A stretch of DNA of 64,000 nucleotides from Euptelea pleiosperma (lineage: Eukaryota; Streptophyta; Magnoliopsida; Ranunculales; Eupteleaceae): assembly GCA_035048495.1 (NCBI GenBank), contig CM068543.1, positions 25,161,751 through 25,225,750 on the forward strand, written 5' to 3'. The position numbers and the translations under genes are program-made. Shown here piece after piece: positions 44,564 through 56,322 of this stretch. The notes below the pieces were generated by a model that was given only the letters and a program-made list of their open reading frames with translations, ran no database searches and was not told where the DNA came from. Numbering within the stretch: the stretch's first letter is position 1; every line of letters begins with the position of its first letter.

Positions 44564-46105
44564 CTACTACATAATACTGTTTAGACTACACTACTAAAAA
44601 ATCAATAGACTACGATTTTATTAAAAAACGAAGCCTAATACTATAATTTAAAAATAATTAATTTAGAAAAATAAAAAACTACAATTTTCGGAAACACCGT
44701 AGCCTAAAGTTTTGTCAAATGGCCACAATTTTCACTAAAACCGTAGCGTTAAACCTTTAAGCCACAGCTTTATCGAAAACCATGGTTATTGACCACATAA
44801 TTACAAAGACAAAATACAACGGTTTTAGTAAAATCCATAACCTAAAGGTTTGCAATATGGCCACGGTATTTTCAAAAACCGTAATTTTACACATTAGTAG
44901 AGTATAAGCCACGGTTTCTAACAAACCATAGTATTAGGAATTATAAATACTCCCGACGATTTATCTCTCAATCACTTCATTCCCTCTCTCTCTCAATGCG
45001 ATATCTTCTTGCTCGTCTTCATCCCAGACCGTATCTCTTTCTCTGCCCTAGCCCTTTCTTTGGCTTAGTCTTGTTCTCTCCATGCCTCTGCTGCCTGCTA
45101 CCATCGTTCTGTCGTCCATCGCTGCCAACTACTGCCATTCGCCATCGTCGTTTGCCCTTCAACTCCGGCCATTTGCCCTTAAGGTAAGTATTAGTTAGTT
45201 TTTTCGTGTCTGGGATTTAGGGTATTAATAAACCCTAAGCTTCTCTCTAGAGTTTTCAAAGCAGAGGAGAAAAGGCAGCCTTGCAATTTTCTTATCTCTC
45301 GACTATCAAAAGGTACACACGGACATATGTCGGTGATGTGGCTGTTGCCTTGGCTCTCTTCTTCTCCTTCTTCTTCCCTCCTTCGTTCATCTCTCTGCAA
45401 AATGCCGAAGAAGACAATCTAGGTTTAGGTTTTTTCGTTCTGAGAATCACTCTTTTGGTGTTTGTTTTTTCGTTCTTCAAAATTATTTCTGATTCTTAGG
45501 TTTTTGGAGGTGAAGATTTCAAGAGTTTTGGAAGTGATATCCCCTTCATTTGATTGTTAAGATCTAGCAATTAGTTTTTTCTCAATGGAAAACTATTAGT
45601 TCATGATGGTAGATCTGATGTTGATCCTGTCTTTGAAATTATTGTTGGCATGGTTAATTAATTGAATAGATATACAAGAGAACTTATAACATCTTTTGGG
45701 TTTATGGGTTCTTCAAAACCAAAAATACATATACACTGGTATTCGGGAGTCACCAAGATTAAGAATCGAAATGTGAAATCCTTTAAAATGGGAACGTATT
45801 TAGGAAGGGACACTTGTTAAGGTGTCAATATCACATTTTGTTGTGTAAGATATACATACTTTCAACTGTTCCATGTGCTAAAAAATGGATTTCTGGCCAA
45901 AAGACTATTCTGGAAGGGACTTTCTATCTCCATGTGTCATTTCTTCTAAATATTCATAACCCTTCTGTGGCATTTTGCTACAGTTTCATCATATACAATA
46001 TTATTCCCTCTTTTTGATGCTTACTTAAATGAGTTTTTCTGATTTTCTTGAATTCCATTTACATCAAATTTTAAATGATTTCTTTTGGATTTGGATTGAC
46101 ATTTT
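44564..46105 (+). repeat. Left 1.54-kb terminal inverted repeat
   Basis: Matches 50424-51997 inverted. Outer 400 bp: subterminal ACTACGATTTT/ACCGTAG motifs. Inner part: CTCTTTGCCCTAGCCC-type and TTCTTCTCC-rich sequence that may itself be captured from an unknown gene's promoter and first exon (45190-45500). Ends ..GGATTGACATTTT. Confidence 0.85.
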
Positions 46106-46550
46106 GCAGTATTGGTTATGTCTGCTGGATATTATCATCCTACCAAGAGTACAATAGTGAAGATACTCATTCAGGTGCAGTGTTCTTTATTTGTTTTTTT
46201 TTTTTTTTTTTTTGTTGATTTTGGATTAGAAAATGATCTTGGAATGTGGAAAATATTGATACTTGGGTGGCTAGAATTCGAAAATCAAGGGGTTAATCTT
46301 ATTTCAGACCTGAAACAGTTTTGGTGCATTTGAATATCTAAACGACGATTCTTTTGTAAACTCACTTCAAACGAGAATACTGAATTTATCATTTTGAACC
46401 ACTTATGAGTTCCTTTCGACATACTTGCATCAATGGTAAGTTTTCCCGACTCTAAGTGATGTAAATGTTTCGTTGATGTAACATTTTCCCAAGTACTACA
46501 CAATTCACAGCTACCTTTTATCCATTTTCTGCTCACTGAGAGTTTCACAG

Positions 46551-49233
46551 GTCTGGTTTCAAGCCTAAAAGATCATTAGAGGTGATCTTGTTCACTTCGG
46601 AGGAGCCTACACGTTTTGGGATCAGCTGCTTGGGAAGGTCAGTGCCAAAAATTTACTTATGAGATAATAGATTAGGCTACACATGTTATTTGGTTACAAT
46701 GTTATAATTTTTATCTATTCACTCTTGATTAATCTCTTAACTTTAAAATCCCTGTACCTCTAGTAACTCTTATCGAATATCTCCATTGCTTGCTGAAGGC
46801 ATCTTATACGTTATCTCAAATGTGCAGCCGCTTATTGGCAGGGAGTGAGCCACTTGCAAAAGCACTCAAGGAGACGGCTGATGGTCAAAATGTATCATTT
46901 TTTTATGCTGCAAGATCTGCTGGTTATGCAAAAGATCAAGAGGACTTATCTAGTGTGTTCCTGAAGAAGGGAAGCTATTCTGCTTTTGTGGAGTTACACA
47001 TAGAGCAGGGTCCCATTCTGGAAGAAGAAGGCAAGCTTGTCTAACATTCATATAAATACCCCTTTGGTAGTCACCATTTTGAATTCTTGTTAATCATAAT
47101 TATCTGACACCCAGGCATTTCTATTGGTATTGTAACTGCAATTGCTGCCCCTGCAAGTATCAAGGTGGATTTTGAAGGAAATGGAGGCCATGCAGGAGCT
47201 GTCTTAATGCCACATAGGTGATGGACATGTTCATTTTTCTAACTGTCATTACTTCTTGATATAGGCATTAATAACAGTCTGGACTTTTTTAGTATCACAG
47301 AAACTTCTTCCCATCAATATTTACTTATAAATTTAAGTTTATTTCTGCAATGGTTGAAAGCGAAGAGTTGACAGACAACACCGTATGCATACCTACCTGA
47401 TCAGAGTCTGAGAGTGTAGACTATCCCCAAGTTAAGAAAGAAGTTGGTGGGGTGCAATATGTGTCCCCAGTCAAAAGTTTTTTCATGGCCATTTATGAGC
47501 ACTCAAGATTAGCTCAAGAGAGAGCTGAAGATATAGGTCAAGTTCAAGATCATTGAAGACTTTGCCTTAAGTGTATTCAAGTGTGTGACCAACGGTTTAA
47601 GCCTAGTAGAGCATTAGTTAAATAATTTTAATTCCTCTTCTCCTCTATATATGAAGGGGCATTGGTCTTAGATTTATCAGTTTCCGTAGTGGAGTAGTCG
47701 TCGTGTAGCAACCTTATACACCCGATCTTCACAAACAGTGCTCAACTTCATGATTTTTCCATTTTGATTTTAATAATTTGTCTCCTCTACAACCCAAAAA
47801 GGGATATCTCCGACATGAAATCTTAGTTTACATAAACCGATGATCTTCTCATATCCATTTAAAGGTGAAAGGATGGTAATTGAGGAACATTAGCAACTAT
47901 GTTCCATAGGCTCAGTTTAGCTAAATTGACATGTTCCTGGTTGTCAAAGCTTGAAGTCCCCACTTTAGTAGTTGACTGTCTTTACTTTTACTCTTTTTAT
48001 TTTTTGTGCTCATTTGTAGAAATGAGATTCATAAACTTTGTATCACATCACTGTGAGCAGAAATGATGCTGGACTAGCAGCTGCAGAACTAGCACTAGCT
48101 GTTGAGAAACATGTGTTAGAATCTGGATCAATTGACACTGTTGGTACAGTAGGTAAGGTGAACTGCTGAACTTCATTTTTATGTCTTTGAAGTCTTGTAA
48201 ATTACAAGGTCCTGCTCTCAAGTTATGGAGCACCACATTTTGCTTATTAGTAGATCTAACTTGTTTAGTATATTCATTCTTCGTTATATGCTGTTTCTTT
48301 ATCTGTATTAACTAATCTTACTGGTACTCACTCTTAAACCGACTGGAAATGTTTTTAGATAAAGAATAAATTGGCATTCTTTTGAGGATTTGTTTTTTTA
48401 ATAACTTATTGCTGTTTTTGCAAGGCATTTTGGAGCTACATCCAGGGGCCATCAATAGCATCCCAAGCAAATCACATCTAGAAATTGGTATGCTTATCTT
48501 TGATGAATGTGTGTTTCAAATATGGGTTGTTTTCCTAGGACAATAGCTCGCATATGCTCTATGATGGTCTGGTTGTTTCTGTTGCTGAAGTGAATTTGGG
48601 AAGTTGTCAAGTATAACATATCACCAAGCTATCTGTTCCCAGCGGATGATGTGGTTAATACCATTAAATTGTTAATATATTCTTTTGTCTTTTATTCCAT
48701 TTGTCAGACACACGAGACATCGATGAGAAGCGAAGGAACAATGTAATTGAGAAAATTCATCAATCTGCTATTACAATAGCTAAGAATCGTAAGTCAAGCT
48801 ATCGGAATTTAAAATTGTCAACCAGGATCCACCAGCACTGTCATATGAAACAGTAATTAAGGCAATGGAAGTTGCATCACAAGAGCTGAACCTCACCCAC
48901 AAGTTGATGATTAGCCGAGCGTACCATGATTCACTATTCGTGGCCAGGTAATTCAAAATTAAAAAAGAAAAACAAAAGGGGAAAAGATGAAATGCTGCTC
49001 TTTGACCTTTGTCAAATGCAATTTCTCAACTCCTTCGGAACAAATAGAACTATATTTTACATGCTTAAGCTTGGTTGTGAGTATTTGATGTGTAAGGGAG
49101 GCTTCCATGCATACCAAATATAAAATACTTGGAACCTTAAATTTTATTTTGCCACAAACTGCTTCTAATCATTCAATGATGCATCTATGTAGAATATCTC
49201 CAATGGGCATGATCTTCATTCCATGTTACAAAG
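46551..49233 (+). pseudogene. UAH: Ureidoglycolate hydrolase fragment captured by a transposon (nine exon pieces)
   Basis: M20-family amidohydrolase that in plants releases ammonia from ureidoglycolate at the end of ureide breakdown in the endoplasmic reticulum. Exons: 46551-46637 (EVILFTSEEPTRFGISCLG), 46828-47030 (SRLLAGSEPLAKAL.., FVELHIEQGPILEEE), 47115-47217 (GISIGIVTAIAAP, GNGGHAGAVLMPH), 48061-48152 (RNDAGLAAAELALAVEKH), 48425-48487 (GILELHPGAINSIPSKS), 48708-48788 (DTRDIDEKRRNN), about 48794-48947 (LSEFKIVNQDPPALS, ISRAYHDSLFVA) and 49193-49233 (ISPMGMIFIPCYKG); a possible further exon near 46110-46175 is unassigned. N-terminal exons and the C-terminal HKPEEY-type exon are absent. The intron after 48788 is almost wholly lost and the frame shifts there. 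The intron after 47030 has a GC donor. Non-functional, but splice sites are otherwise preserved. Confidence 0.88.
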
Positions 49234-49440
49234 GTTTGTATTGTCCCTTATTCTTCTCTATTCATTTTCTTCTCTGCACAATGGTAGTACCATATTGACA
49301 TGAACGCATTCTATTGAACGGAATTCCTTCGATCTGCAAGTGTATTAGTCGAAAATATTTGTTTATTTCCCTTCTTGATAAGTAAAATTAATTTATCATG
49401 ATAGAGAAAAGACGAGCTACTGGAGACTATTTTCCCTATA

Positions 49441-49832
49441 TAAGGATTGTGTTATTTCACCTTAAGCCAATATATTGGCAGTTTCATTGGCATTTAAACT
49501 TTTGCACATATAAAGAAGTTGCTAAAAAGTTATTATTTTTTAGCACTTAACATTTCAAGAGCAGCTCTTGGCACCTTGGAATAACATCTTTTATGGACTC
49601 ATTAAATAATTAGTTATTATAAAAGTTACTTTTGTAGGTGATGCTGAATTTCATCAAGGAATTGGACACGAAACCTAGGATCAAGGTCACTTGCTCACAA
49701 GAGACTAGGCCACTCGGCACCGTGGGTCCCTTGGCTCTAGCCAAGGACAAGCTGGTCAATGATTTTGGTGAGCCATTTTTCGTCCTCAACAGTGATGTTA
49801 TTAGTGACTACCCGCTCAAAGAAATGATCGAA
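49441..49832 (+). repeat. GDP-mannose pyrophosphorylase segment, forward arm
   Basis: 392 bp running from AAGGATTGTGTTATTTCACC to AAAGAAATGATCGAA; inverted copy at 50034-50424. Contains 197 bp of intron and most of one exon. Confidence 0.88.
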
Positions 49833-49856
49833 TTCCACAAAGCTCATGGAGGAGAG
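49638..49856 (+). pseudogene. Mannose-1-phosphate guanylyltransferase, single captured exon
   Basis: One exon of GDP-mannose pyrophosphorylase (the enzyme making GDP-mannose for ascorbate, cell-wall and glycoprotein synthesis; VTC1/CYT1 in Arabidopsis). It begins after acceptor TTTTGTAG at 49637 with VMLNFIKELDTKP and contains CSQETRPLGTVGPLALAKD, EPFFVLNSDVI and YPLKEMIEFHKAHGGE, then a donor GTTAAA at 49857. Known homologues read CSQETEPLGTAGPLALA..GEPFFVLNSDVI here. Upstream nucleotide-binding GGFGTRLRPLT and all later exons are missing, so it is only a fragment. Confidence 0.88.
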
Positions 49857-50033
49857 GTTAAAGACAGTAGTCTTTCACTATAAACCGTAGTCTAAAACTA
49901 TCTCTAAAAGTGTAGTCTAATCGGGTGTAGTCTAAAGTTGGCAAAAACGACTACGATTTTTAACTGCGGTCTATAAAAGGTATAAGACTACGGGTTTATC
50001 CCAAACTGTAGTTGTAAGTCTATATAAAAGACT

Positions 50034-50424
50034 TCGATCATTTCTTTGAGCAGGTAGTCACTAATAACATCACTGTTGAGGATGAAAAATAGCTCACCAA
50101 AATCATTGACCAACTTGTCCTTGGCTAGGGCCAAGGGACCCGCGGTGCCGAGTGGCCTAGTCTCTTGTGAGCAAGTGACCTTGATCCTAGGTTTCTTGTC
50201 CAATTCCTTAAAGAAATTCAGCATCACCTACAAAAGTAACTTTTATAATAACTAATTATTTAATGAGTCCATAAAAGATGTTATTCCAAGGTGCCAAAAG
50301 CTGCTCTTGAAATGTTAAGTGCTAAAAAACAATAACTTTTTAGCAACTTCTTTATATGTGCAAAAGTTTAAATGCCAATGAAACTGCCAATATATTGGCT
50401 TAAGGTGAAATAACACAATCCTTA
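50034..50424 (-). pseudogene. Mannose-1-phosphate guanylyltransferase exon, inverted copy
   Basis: Inverted copy of 49441-49832. The exon part is 50227-50034, read VMLNFFKELDKKP..CSQETRPLGTAGPLALAKD..ELFFILNSDVISDYLLKEMIE. It keeps TAGPL, the form in functional homologues where the forward copy has TVGPL, but has E-L-F-F where the forward copy has E-P-F-F. It breaks off three residues earlier than the forward copy and abuts the right terminal repeat directly. Confidence 0.88.
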
Positions 50425-51997
50425 AAATGTCAATCCAAATCCAAAAGAAATCATTTAAAATTTGATGTAAATGGAATTCAAGAAAATCAGAAAAACTCAT
50501 TTAAGTAAGCATCAAAAAGAGGGAATAATATTGTATATGATGAAACTGTAGCAAAATGCCACAGAAGGGTTATGAATATTTAGAAGAAATGACACATGGA
50601 GATAGAAAGTCTCCTCCAGAATAGTCTTTTGGCCAGAAATCCATTTTTTAGCACATGGAACAGTTGAAAGTATGTATATCTTACACAACAAAATGTGATA
50701 TTGACACCTTAACAAGTGTCCCTTCCTAAATACGTTCCCATTTTAAAGGATTTCACATTTCGATTCTTAATCTTGGTGACTCCCGAATACCAGTGTATAT
50801 GTATTTTTGGTTTTGAAGAACCCATAAACCCAAAAGATGTTATAAGTTCTCTTGTATATCTATTCAATTAATTAACCATGCCAACAATAATTTCAAAGAC
50901 AGGATCAACATCAGATCTACCATCCTTCGACCAAAAAACATAAGATCTACCATCATGAACTAATAGTTTTCCATTGAGAAAAAACTAATTGCTAGATCTT
51001 AACAATCAAATGAAGGGGATATCACTTCCAAAACTCTTGAAATCTTCACCTCCAAAAACCTAAGAATCAGAAATAATTTTGAAGAACGAAAAAACAAACA
51101 CCAAAAGAGTGATTCGCAGAACGAAAAAACCTAAACCTAGATTGTCTTCTTCGGCATTTTGCAGAGAGATGAACGAAGGAGGGAAGAAGAAGGAGAAGAA
51201 GAGAGCCAAGGCAACAGCCACATCACCGACATATGTCCGTGTGTACCTTTTGATAGTCGAGAGATAAGAAAATCGCAAGGCTGCCTTTTCTCCTCTGCTT
51301 TGAAAACTCTAGAGAGAAGCTTAGGGTTTATTAATACCCTAAATCCCAGACACGAAAAAACTAACTAATACTTACCTTAAGGGCAAATGGCCGGAGTTGA
51401 AGGGCAAACGACGATGGCGAATGGCAGTAGTTGGTAGCGATGGACGACAGAACGATGGTAGCAGGCAGCAGAGGCATGGAGAGAACAAGACTAAGCCAAA
51501 GAAAGGGCTAGGGCAGAGAAAGAGATACGGTCTGGGATGAAGACGAGCAAGAAGATATCGCATTGAGAGAGAGAGGGAATGAAGTGATTGAGAGATAAAT
51601 TGTCGGGAGTATTTATTATTCCTAATACTATGGTTTGTTAGAAACCGTGGCTTATACTCTACTAATGTGTAAAATTGCAGTTTTTGCAAATACCGTGGCC
51701 ATATTGCAAACCTTTAGGTTATGGATTTTACTAAAACCGTTGTATTTTGTCCTTGTAATTATGTGGTCAATAACCATGGTTTTCGATAAAGCTGTGGCTT
51801 AAAGGTTTAACGCTACGATTTTAGTGAAAATTGTGGCCATTTGACAAAACTTTAGGCTACGGTGTTTCCAAAAATTGTAGTTTTTTATTTTTCTAAATTA
51901 ATTATTTTTAAATTATAGTATTAGGCTTCGTTTTTTAATAAAATCATAGTCTATTGAGTTTTTAGTAGTGTAGTATAAATAGTATTATGTAGTAGGA
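50424..51997 (-). repeat. Right 1.57-kb terminal inverted repeat
   Basis: Inverted copy of 44564-46105. It carries a short extra duplicated stretch near 50925-50955 (the AGATCTACCATC motif occurs twice), explaining its greater length. Confidence 0.85.
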
Positions 51998-52004
51998 TTT
52001 GTAA

Positions 52005-53200
52005 AAGTCTCATTACGTGATTTTTTTATTGCAGGAGCACTAATCGGACAATTTTGATGAAATGTGGGCCCACAATCAACCTCCAGAACCTATGATGAAA
52101 GCTCAAGAGCCACTGGGCTAGGAGAAGAAGTTACAGGCCAAATGATGGGAGAATCAGAGAGTCAAAAAGCTAGAAAGAAGATCAAGAGAGAAGGAGAACC
52201 AAGCACCCCGAGAAGAGATTAAGGAGAATAAAGCTCAATCAACGGACACAAGATGAAGACTTCACCCGTTGGTAAAGCTCACAGAAGACCAAGTCAAAGA
52301 CCAAGGTTCAAGACCCTCTGTTAGTATTTTCTCTTTATTTTATAAAATTTTCTCTCTCCTCTCTCTGAACCACCATTCTCTCTCTACTCTCAAATCTCAA
52401 TCATCCGATCCTTTCTCCTTTCGTAATCACCCTATCCTAGGGCCTACCTTGGATGATCTCCACCATCCGATCGCCAGCAGATCCTCTGTTCATTCTTCCA
52501 ATCATCCATCATGCAATCTTAGAATCCAATGGCTCTCGTCATTCCATGTCCAAACATATGGGCCAAAATCAAGCAAAAATACTGGCCTAGTCATCTGTGA
52601 CCCACGGCCTAGCCACTTAGCGGACCCCACACCCTTGCTTAATTTAAGGTGGACCCCATAGCTTCTAAAATGAGATCGAACCCTTTTTCTCACAAAAATT
52701 CTAAATTGGAACATGATATTTTAAAAGATTCTTTGAAAAAGGAAGATTTTTTTAGCATTGTAAAAATATCTTTTTAATGGGGTTCGACTTAACAATTGTG
52801 AAAACGTTTTAACGTGGTTGGAGGGATGCAAGGATGGATATATTTTCACATAGAGGCAACTTCCCATTTTTGGCAAAAGGAGAATTAAAACTCTCTTTCT
52901 TTTAAAAGAGAAGGGTTGAAATCTTGGCCATTGATCTCTCTCCCTCTCTTAAAAGAGGGGCCCACGCTTTCCATGAGGGGGGTGCTCCACGTTTAAAATA
53001 GCAAAAAGGGAATTAAAACCCTAAAGAGGTGGACCATATTAAAAGGGGAAAGAAACCACGAACGGGGTGGATTTCCCTTGCTATCAAACTTTCTTCCATC
53101 ACAAAAAAAATAGCCGTTTTGCTACACTGAAATAAGGTTTTTCTGGTCGTTGGACAAAAACCCTTGGCTCAACACATTTTTAATGATCTGGTTCACTTAA
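52005..53200 (+). repeat. Pyrimidine-rich dispersed family, copy C (5'-truncated)
   Basis: Enters the family at AGTCTCATTACGTGATTTTT and follows it through GGGCCCACAATCAACCTCC, GTTCAAGACCCTCTG and TTTTCTCTTTATTTTATAAA. The 130-codon frame at 52269-52661 lies in this repeat and matches nothing known. Copy D lies next to it in the opposite orientation. Confidence 0.5.
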
Positions 53201-54721
53201 AAATCTACAAAAATTCAAACTTGTACAATGGCATGTCGGATGTTGAATCTACACTCAGGTTATAGAAGTAACATTAAAGAAAGCAAGAAAGGAAATAGTG
53301 GAGAGATAAGAATGGTGGAAAATGATTTTTAAAACATTTTTTACAAGAGGGGAATTACCTACAATATTAATAAAAGAAAATGAATATGTAATAATAGAAA
53401 ATAAAATGCCAAAGTAAACTTCATTTATAAAAAAAAATGTAACTTACAATGCTTGAATTAAAAATACTTAAATAAATAAAACAAATAAAAACTTAACTAA
53501 AAAGTAATAAAAGAAGAGATTAGAGAGAGAAAGCGATTAGAGAAGGAGAAAAGGAGAGCAAACTAGTGCTCTTGGACCTGTATTGAGAAGAAGATGATGG
53601 AGCCGTTCGATGGAGAAGGAAAGGCAGATACGCCAATTTTTTTATTTTTATTTTTATTTTACCTTTCTTTTTTCTTTTGTGCTTGGGGAGAAAGTAAGAA
53701 AGAGATGGGAATTATAAGGGGGGCCTCTTTTAGAAAATGTGCTCCCTATTTACAATAAGAACCGTGGATTTCTATATGAGAAACCCATGGTTTCAAGTTT
53801 TTATAAACTCCTATATTCTTATTTTCTAAAAATATAACTTGCCCTTTTTGAAGAATCCCATGAAATCTCCTTTAATGCCACCTCATCTAAGAAATCTTTT
53901 CTAAGTTCTAAAAATAAAATAAAAATGTTTGACTTTCAAAACTTTCTAAAACTCGATTTGCCCTTTTCTTTAAAGAACATTTCTATTTTCGTAAATTAAG
54001 TCAATCTTTAATATGGGCCGTCCATCTCTATAGGGGTCATGATCACATAGGTCAAGTCGTGACCATAGGATCTAGAAGAAGAAAAAGATGATCGTCAGAT
54101 TTTGAGATGCGTGATGATAGGATGGGTGATCTATTGGCGATCAGACGGTAGACTAGGGTGGCGATGATCGGATGGATCATCGGACGGTGGAGGTCAGCCA
54201 AGGTAGGCCGTAGGATCGAGTGATCACGAAAGGAGAGATTGTGAAAGGAGAGGATCGGGTGGTTGAGATTTCACGGTAGAGAGAATGAGGATCTAGAGAG
54301 AGGAGAGAGAAAATATTACAAAATTAAAGAGAAAATGCTAGTAGAGGGTCTTGAACCCTGGTCTTTGACTTGGTCTTCTGCAAGCTTTTCTAATTAAGCA
54401 AGCATTTGTCTTGTGTTAGTTGTTTAACCTTTAATCTTCTTAGTCCCTTCTAGGGGCGCTTGGCTCTCCTTCTCTCTTAATCTTCTCTCAGGCTTTTCCG
54501 ACTCTCTGGCTCTCCCTTTATTTGGCATGTATCTTCTTATCCTCAGCCTGTTGGGTCTTGAGCTTGGGTCTTAGACTCTGGCAGTCAGTTGTGGGCCCGC
54601 AATCTATTAGAATCGTTCAATTTTATTTCCTACGATAGAAAAAGCACGTAATGAGACTTAATCAATGACTTAATATCTAGACTTCTGAGAATGTGTTTAA
54701 ATAATGCAAATAGTCTATTTT
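53200..54721 (-). repeat. Pyrimidine-rich dispersed family, copy D, main part (inverted)
   Basis: On the minus strand it runs from the SIRE solo LTR insertion at 54721 through AGTCTCATTACGTGCTTTTTC, GGGTTCAAGACCCTC, TTTCTCTTTAATTTTG and ATCCGATCATCGCC to an ATCCGACATGCCATTGTACA end near 53230, which parallels copy A at about 40590. The 5' 141 bp continue at 56323-56463 beyond the inserted LTR. Confidence 0.55.
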
Positions 54722-56322
54722 TGAAATTACACATGTCCGTTCTCTTTAATCCAATATACCTAGAAGGTGGGATTAATTAGGTATTTTAAAATTAATTATA
54801 CATACGCAATTTTTCTGGTCTATGATAGGGGAACAAAATCGCATGCCTTAGTTGTTTGATAAAAGATTATCACAACCGACTCAAATCGAATATACCTCTA
54901 TGGTATATTTTCTTTTCATCCTTTGGTCTAATCAAGATAGATAACAAAATACAAACAAACAATCACACAAGACAAGAGATTTTTACGTGGAAACCTTAGC
55001 CAAGAAAAAACCACAAGACCACGTCCAGACGGAAAGTATCACTAACTGAAAAGTTAAATGAAACAAAGGTTACCTACGCAGCACCGTTGCAAATAAAGCT
55101 TCCAACCTTTGCCAAGGCCTACTGCCAATGCGTCCATGTCCTCTGAATCAATACTACGAATCCACGTACGCCTTTCCAGCCAAGAAGCCTTGTCCGCTTG
55201 TTCAGTTTGGTATACCCTAACCTACAGTCGATCGGCTCCTCCGATCTTAATTCTCAACACTCCCGCCTTTGCAGAAGGTGAATGATTCACTACACCCTGA
55301 ACCCTAGGTTGCTCAAATGGTGTTGAGTCACACTGGTACACTCAGGCTACTAGGTCGAATATAGAAGTGAAAGACCTAAGCTGAGGAATGGATCAAGCAC
55401 TTGGCTTTGATCAAGAAGATAACAAGCTCACAAGATGTGAATGGGAAATAAGCTTATTGCTCTTCGAATGGACACTCTAATAAATAAAACATTTTCTTCT
55501 CTCTCTTGAAGATTGAGTTACTCTATGTCTCTGTGTGTGTTTAGAGAAGGTATAGAAGGGTTTTATTTATAGAATTCCATGACCCTGAGTTGTGTAGAAC
55601 GTGGGATAATGGAACCAAGAATTTTAGATCTGAGAAAGATTGATTCTATGCAAGGTCCAATCGATTGTATCCTGGGTCCAATTGATTGGGCCATGTCCAA
55701 TCGATTGGGGATAAGTGTCCAATCAATTACACAGAGGTCTCCAATCAATTTGACTCAAATAAGTTTCTGTCTCAAAGACTATAATCGATTTCACAGTCTC
55801 CAATCGATTTGGTTAAAATAAGTTTTTATCCCGAAGACTCCAATCGATTTCACAGAGTCTCCAATCAATTTGGTTGAAATAAGTTTCTGCCTCGTAGCTT
55901 CCAATCGATTACACAAAGTCCTCCAATCAATTAGGTATAAGTGTCCAATCGATTGGGTATAAGTGTCCAATCGATTGGACTATGCTAATAGTCAATATCT
56001 TTGACTCAGACTCGGGTCTATCCAATGACTAGGTTTGACCATTATATTTTATCCATTTTAACCAATTCCTACGGCCACTAAGCCACTTACCTTCCTAATC
56101 GAGCGTAGACGATCTTTAACTAACAAATGGGTAGTTACTCAGATGACTCATATCGTCAACCATCTGATTCTTGCTGTCTCTGTCTTCTAGTCTTCAAGTA
56201 GTCGAGGAAGTATGCATACCACGACATCTCTACACTACACTAGTGGTCATAGGAACGGTTACAAGAATATTTTTATGTCAAACGAAATCTTTGCCAAATT
56301 GAATACGAAAATATTCCTTATA
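54722..56322 (-). repeat. Solo SIRE LTR (1,601 bp) with 5-bp target duplication
   Basis: An inverted SIRE LTR: on the minus strand it starts TATAAGGAATATTTTCG (TG decayed to TA) and ends ATGTGTAATTTCA. It is flanked by perfect ATTTT repeats (54717-54721 and 56323-56327). It holds thirteen palindrome sites of the AATCGATTGG type (55650-55985) and the TATA box TCTATAAATAAAACCC read at about 55575-55560. It inserted into copy D of the pyrimidine-rich repeat, then lost its interior by LTR-LTR recombination. Confidence 0.92.

Larger units (their letters stand above)
44564..51997. mobile_element. Composite DNA transposon (CACTA-like) with 1.55-kb inverted ends and captured gene fragments
   Basis: Terminal inverted repeats are 44564-46105 and 50424-51997, beginning CTACTACATAATACT and, 25 bp in, CACTACTAAAAA. 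The arms are nearly identical: the two 72-codon frames at 45281-45499 and 51278-51060 differ by one residue. The termini carry degenerate ACCGTAGCCTAAAG and CCACGG-type subterminal repeats as in CACTA elements. Between the arms lie ureidoglycolate hydrolase exons and an inverted pair of GDP-mannose pyrophosphorylase exon copies. A spacer at 49860-50030 has the same ACTACG/CGTAGT motifs as the termini, suggesting fusion of two related elements. A 3-bp duplication could not be fixed: the outer bases CAT and TTT differ. No transposase remains. Confidence 0.72.

Noticed and set aside
45281..45499. Hydrophobic 72-codon frame, nearly identical in the inverted copy at 51060-51278
   Set aside because: Conservation is explained by recent duplication of the terminal inverted repeat. 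No homologue recognised, so not called a gene, though it may be part of a captured exon.
46112..46333. Frame beginning VMSAGYYHPTK as an extra gene
   Set aside because: It may include one unassigned captured exon, but most of it is a T-run and intronic sequence; no family recognised.
44589..51972. Exact CACTA ends at CACTACTAAAAA..TTTTTAGTAGTG
   Set aside because: The flanking three bases (CTA and TAG) are not a direct repeat, and the inverted repeat continues 25 bp further out, so these were not taken as the element ends.
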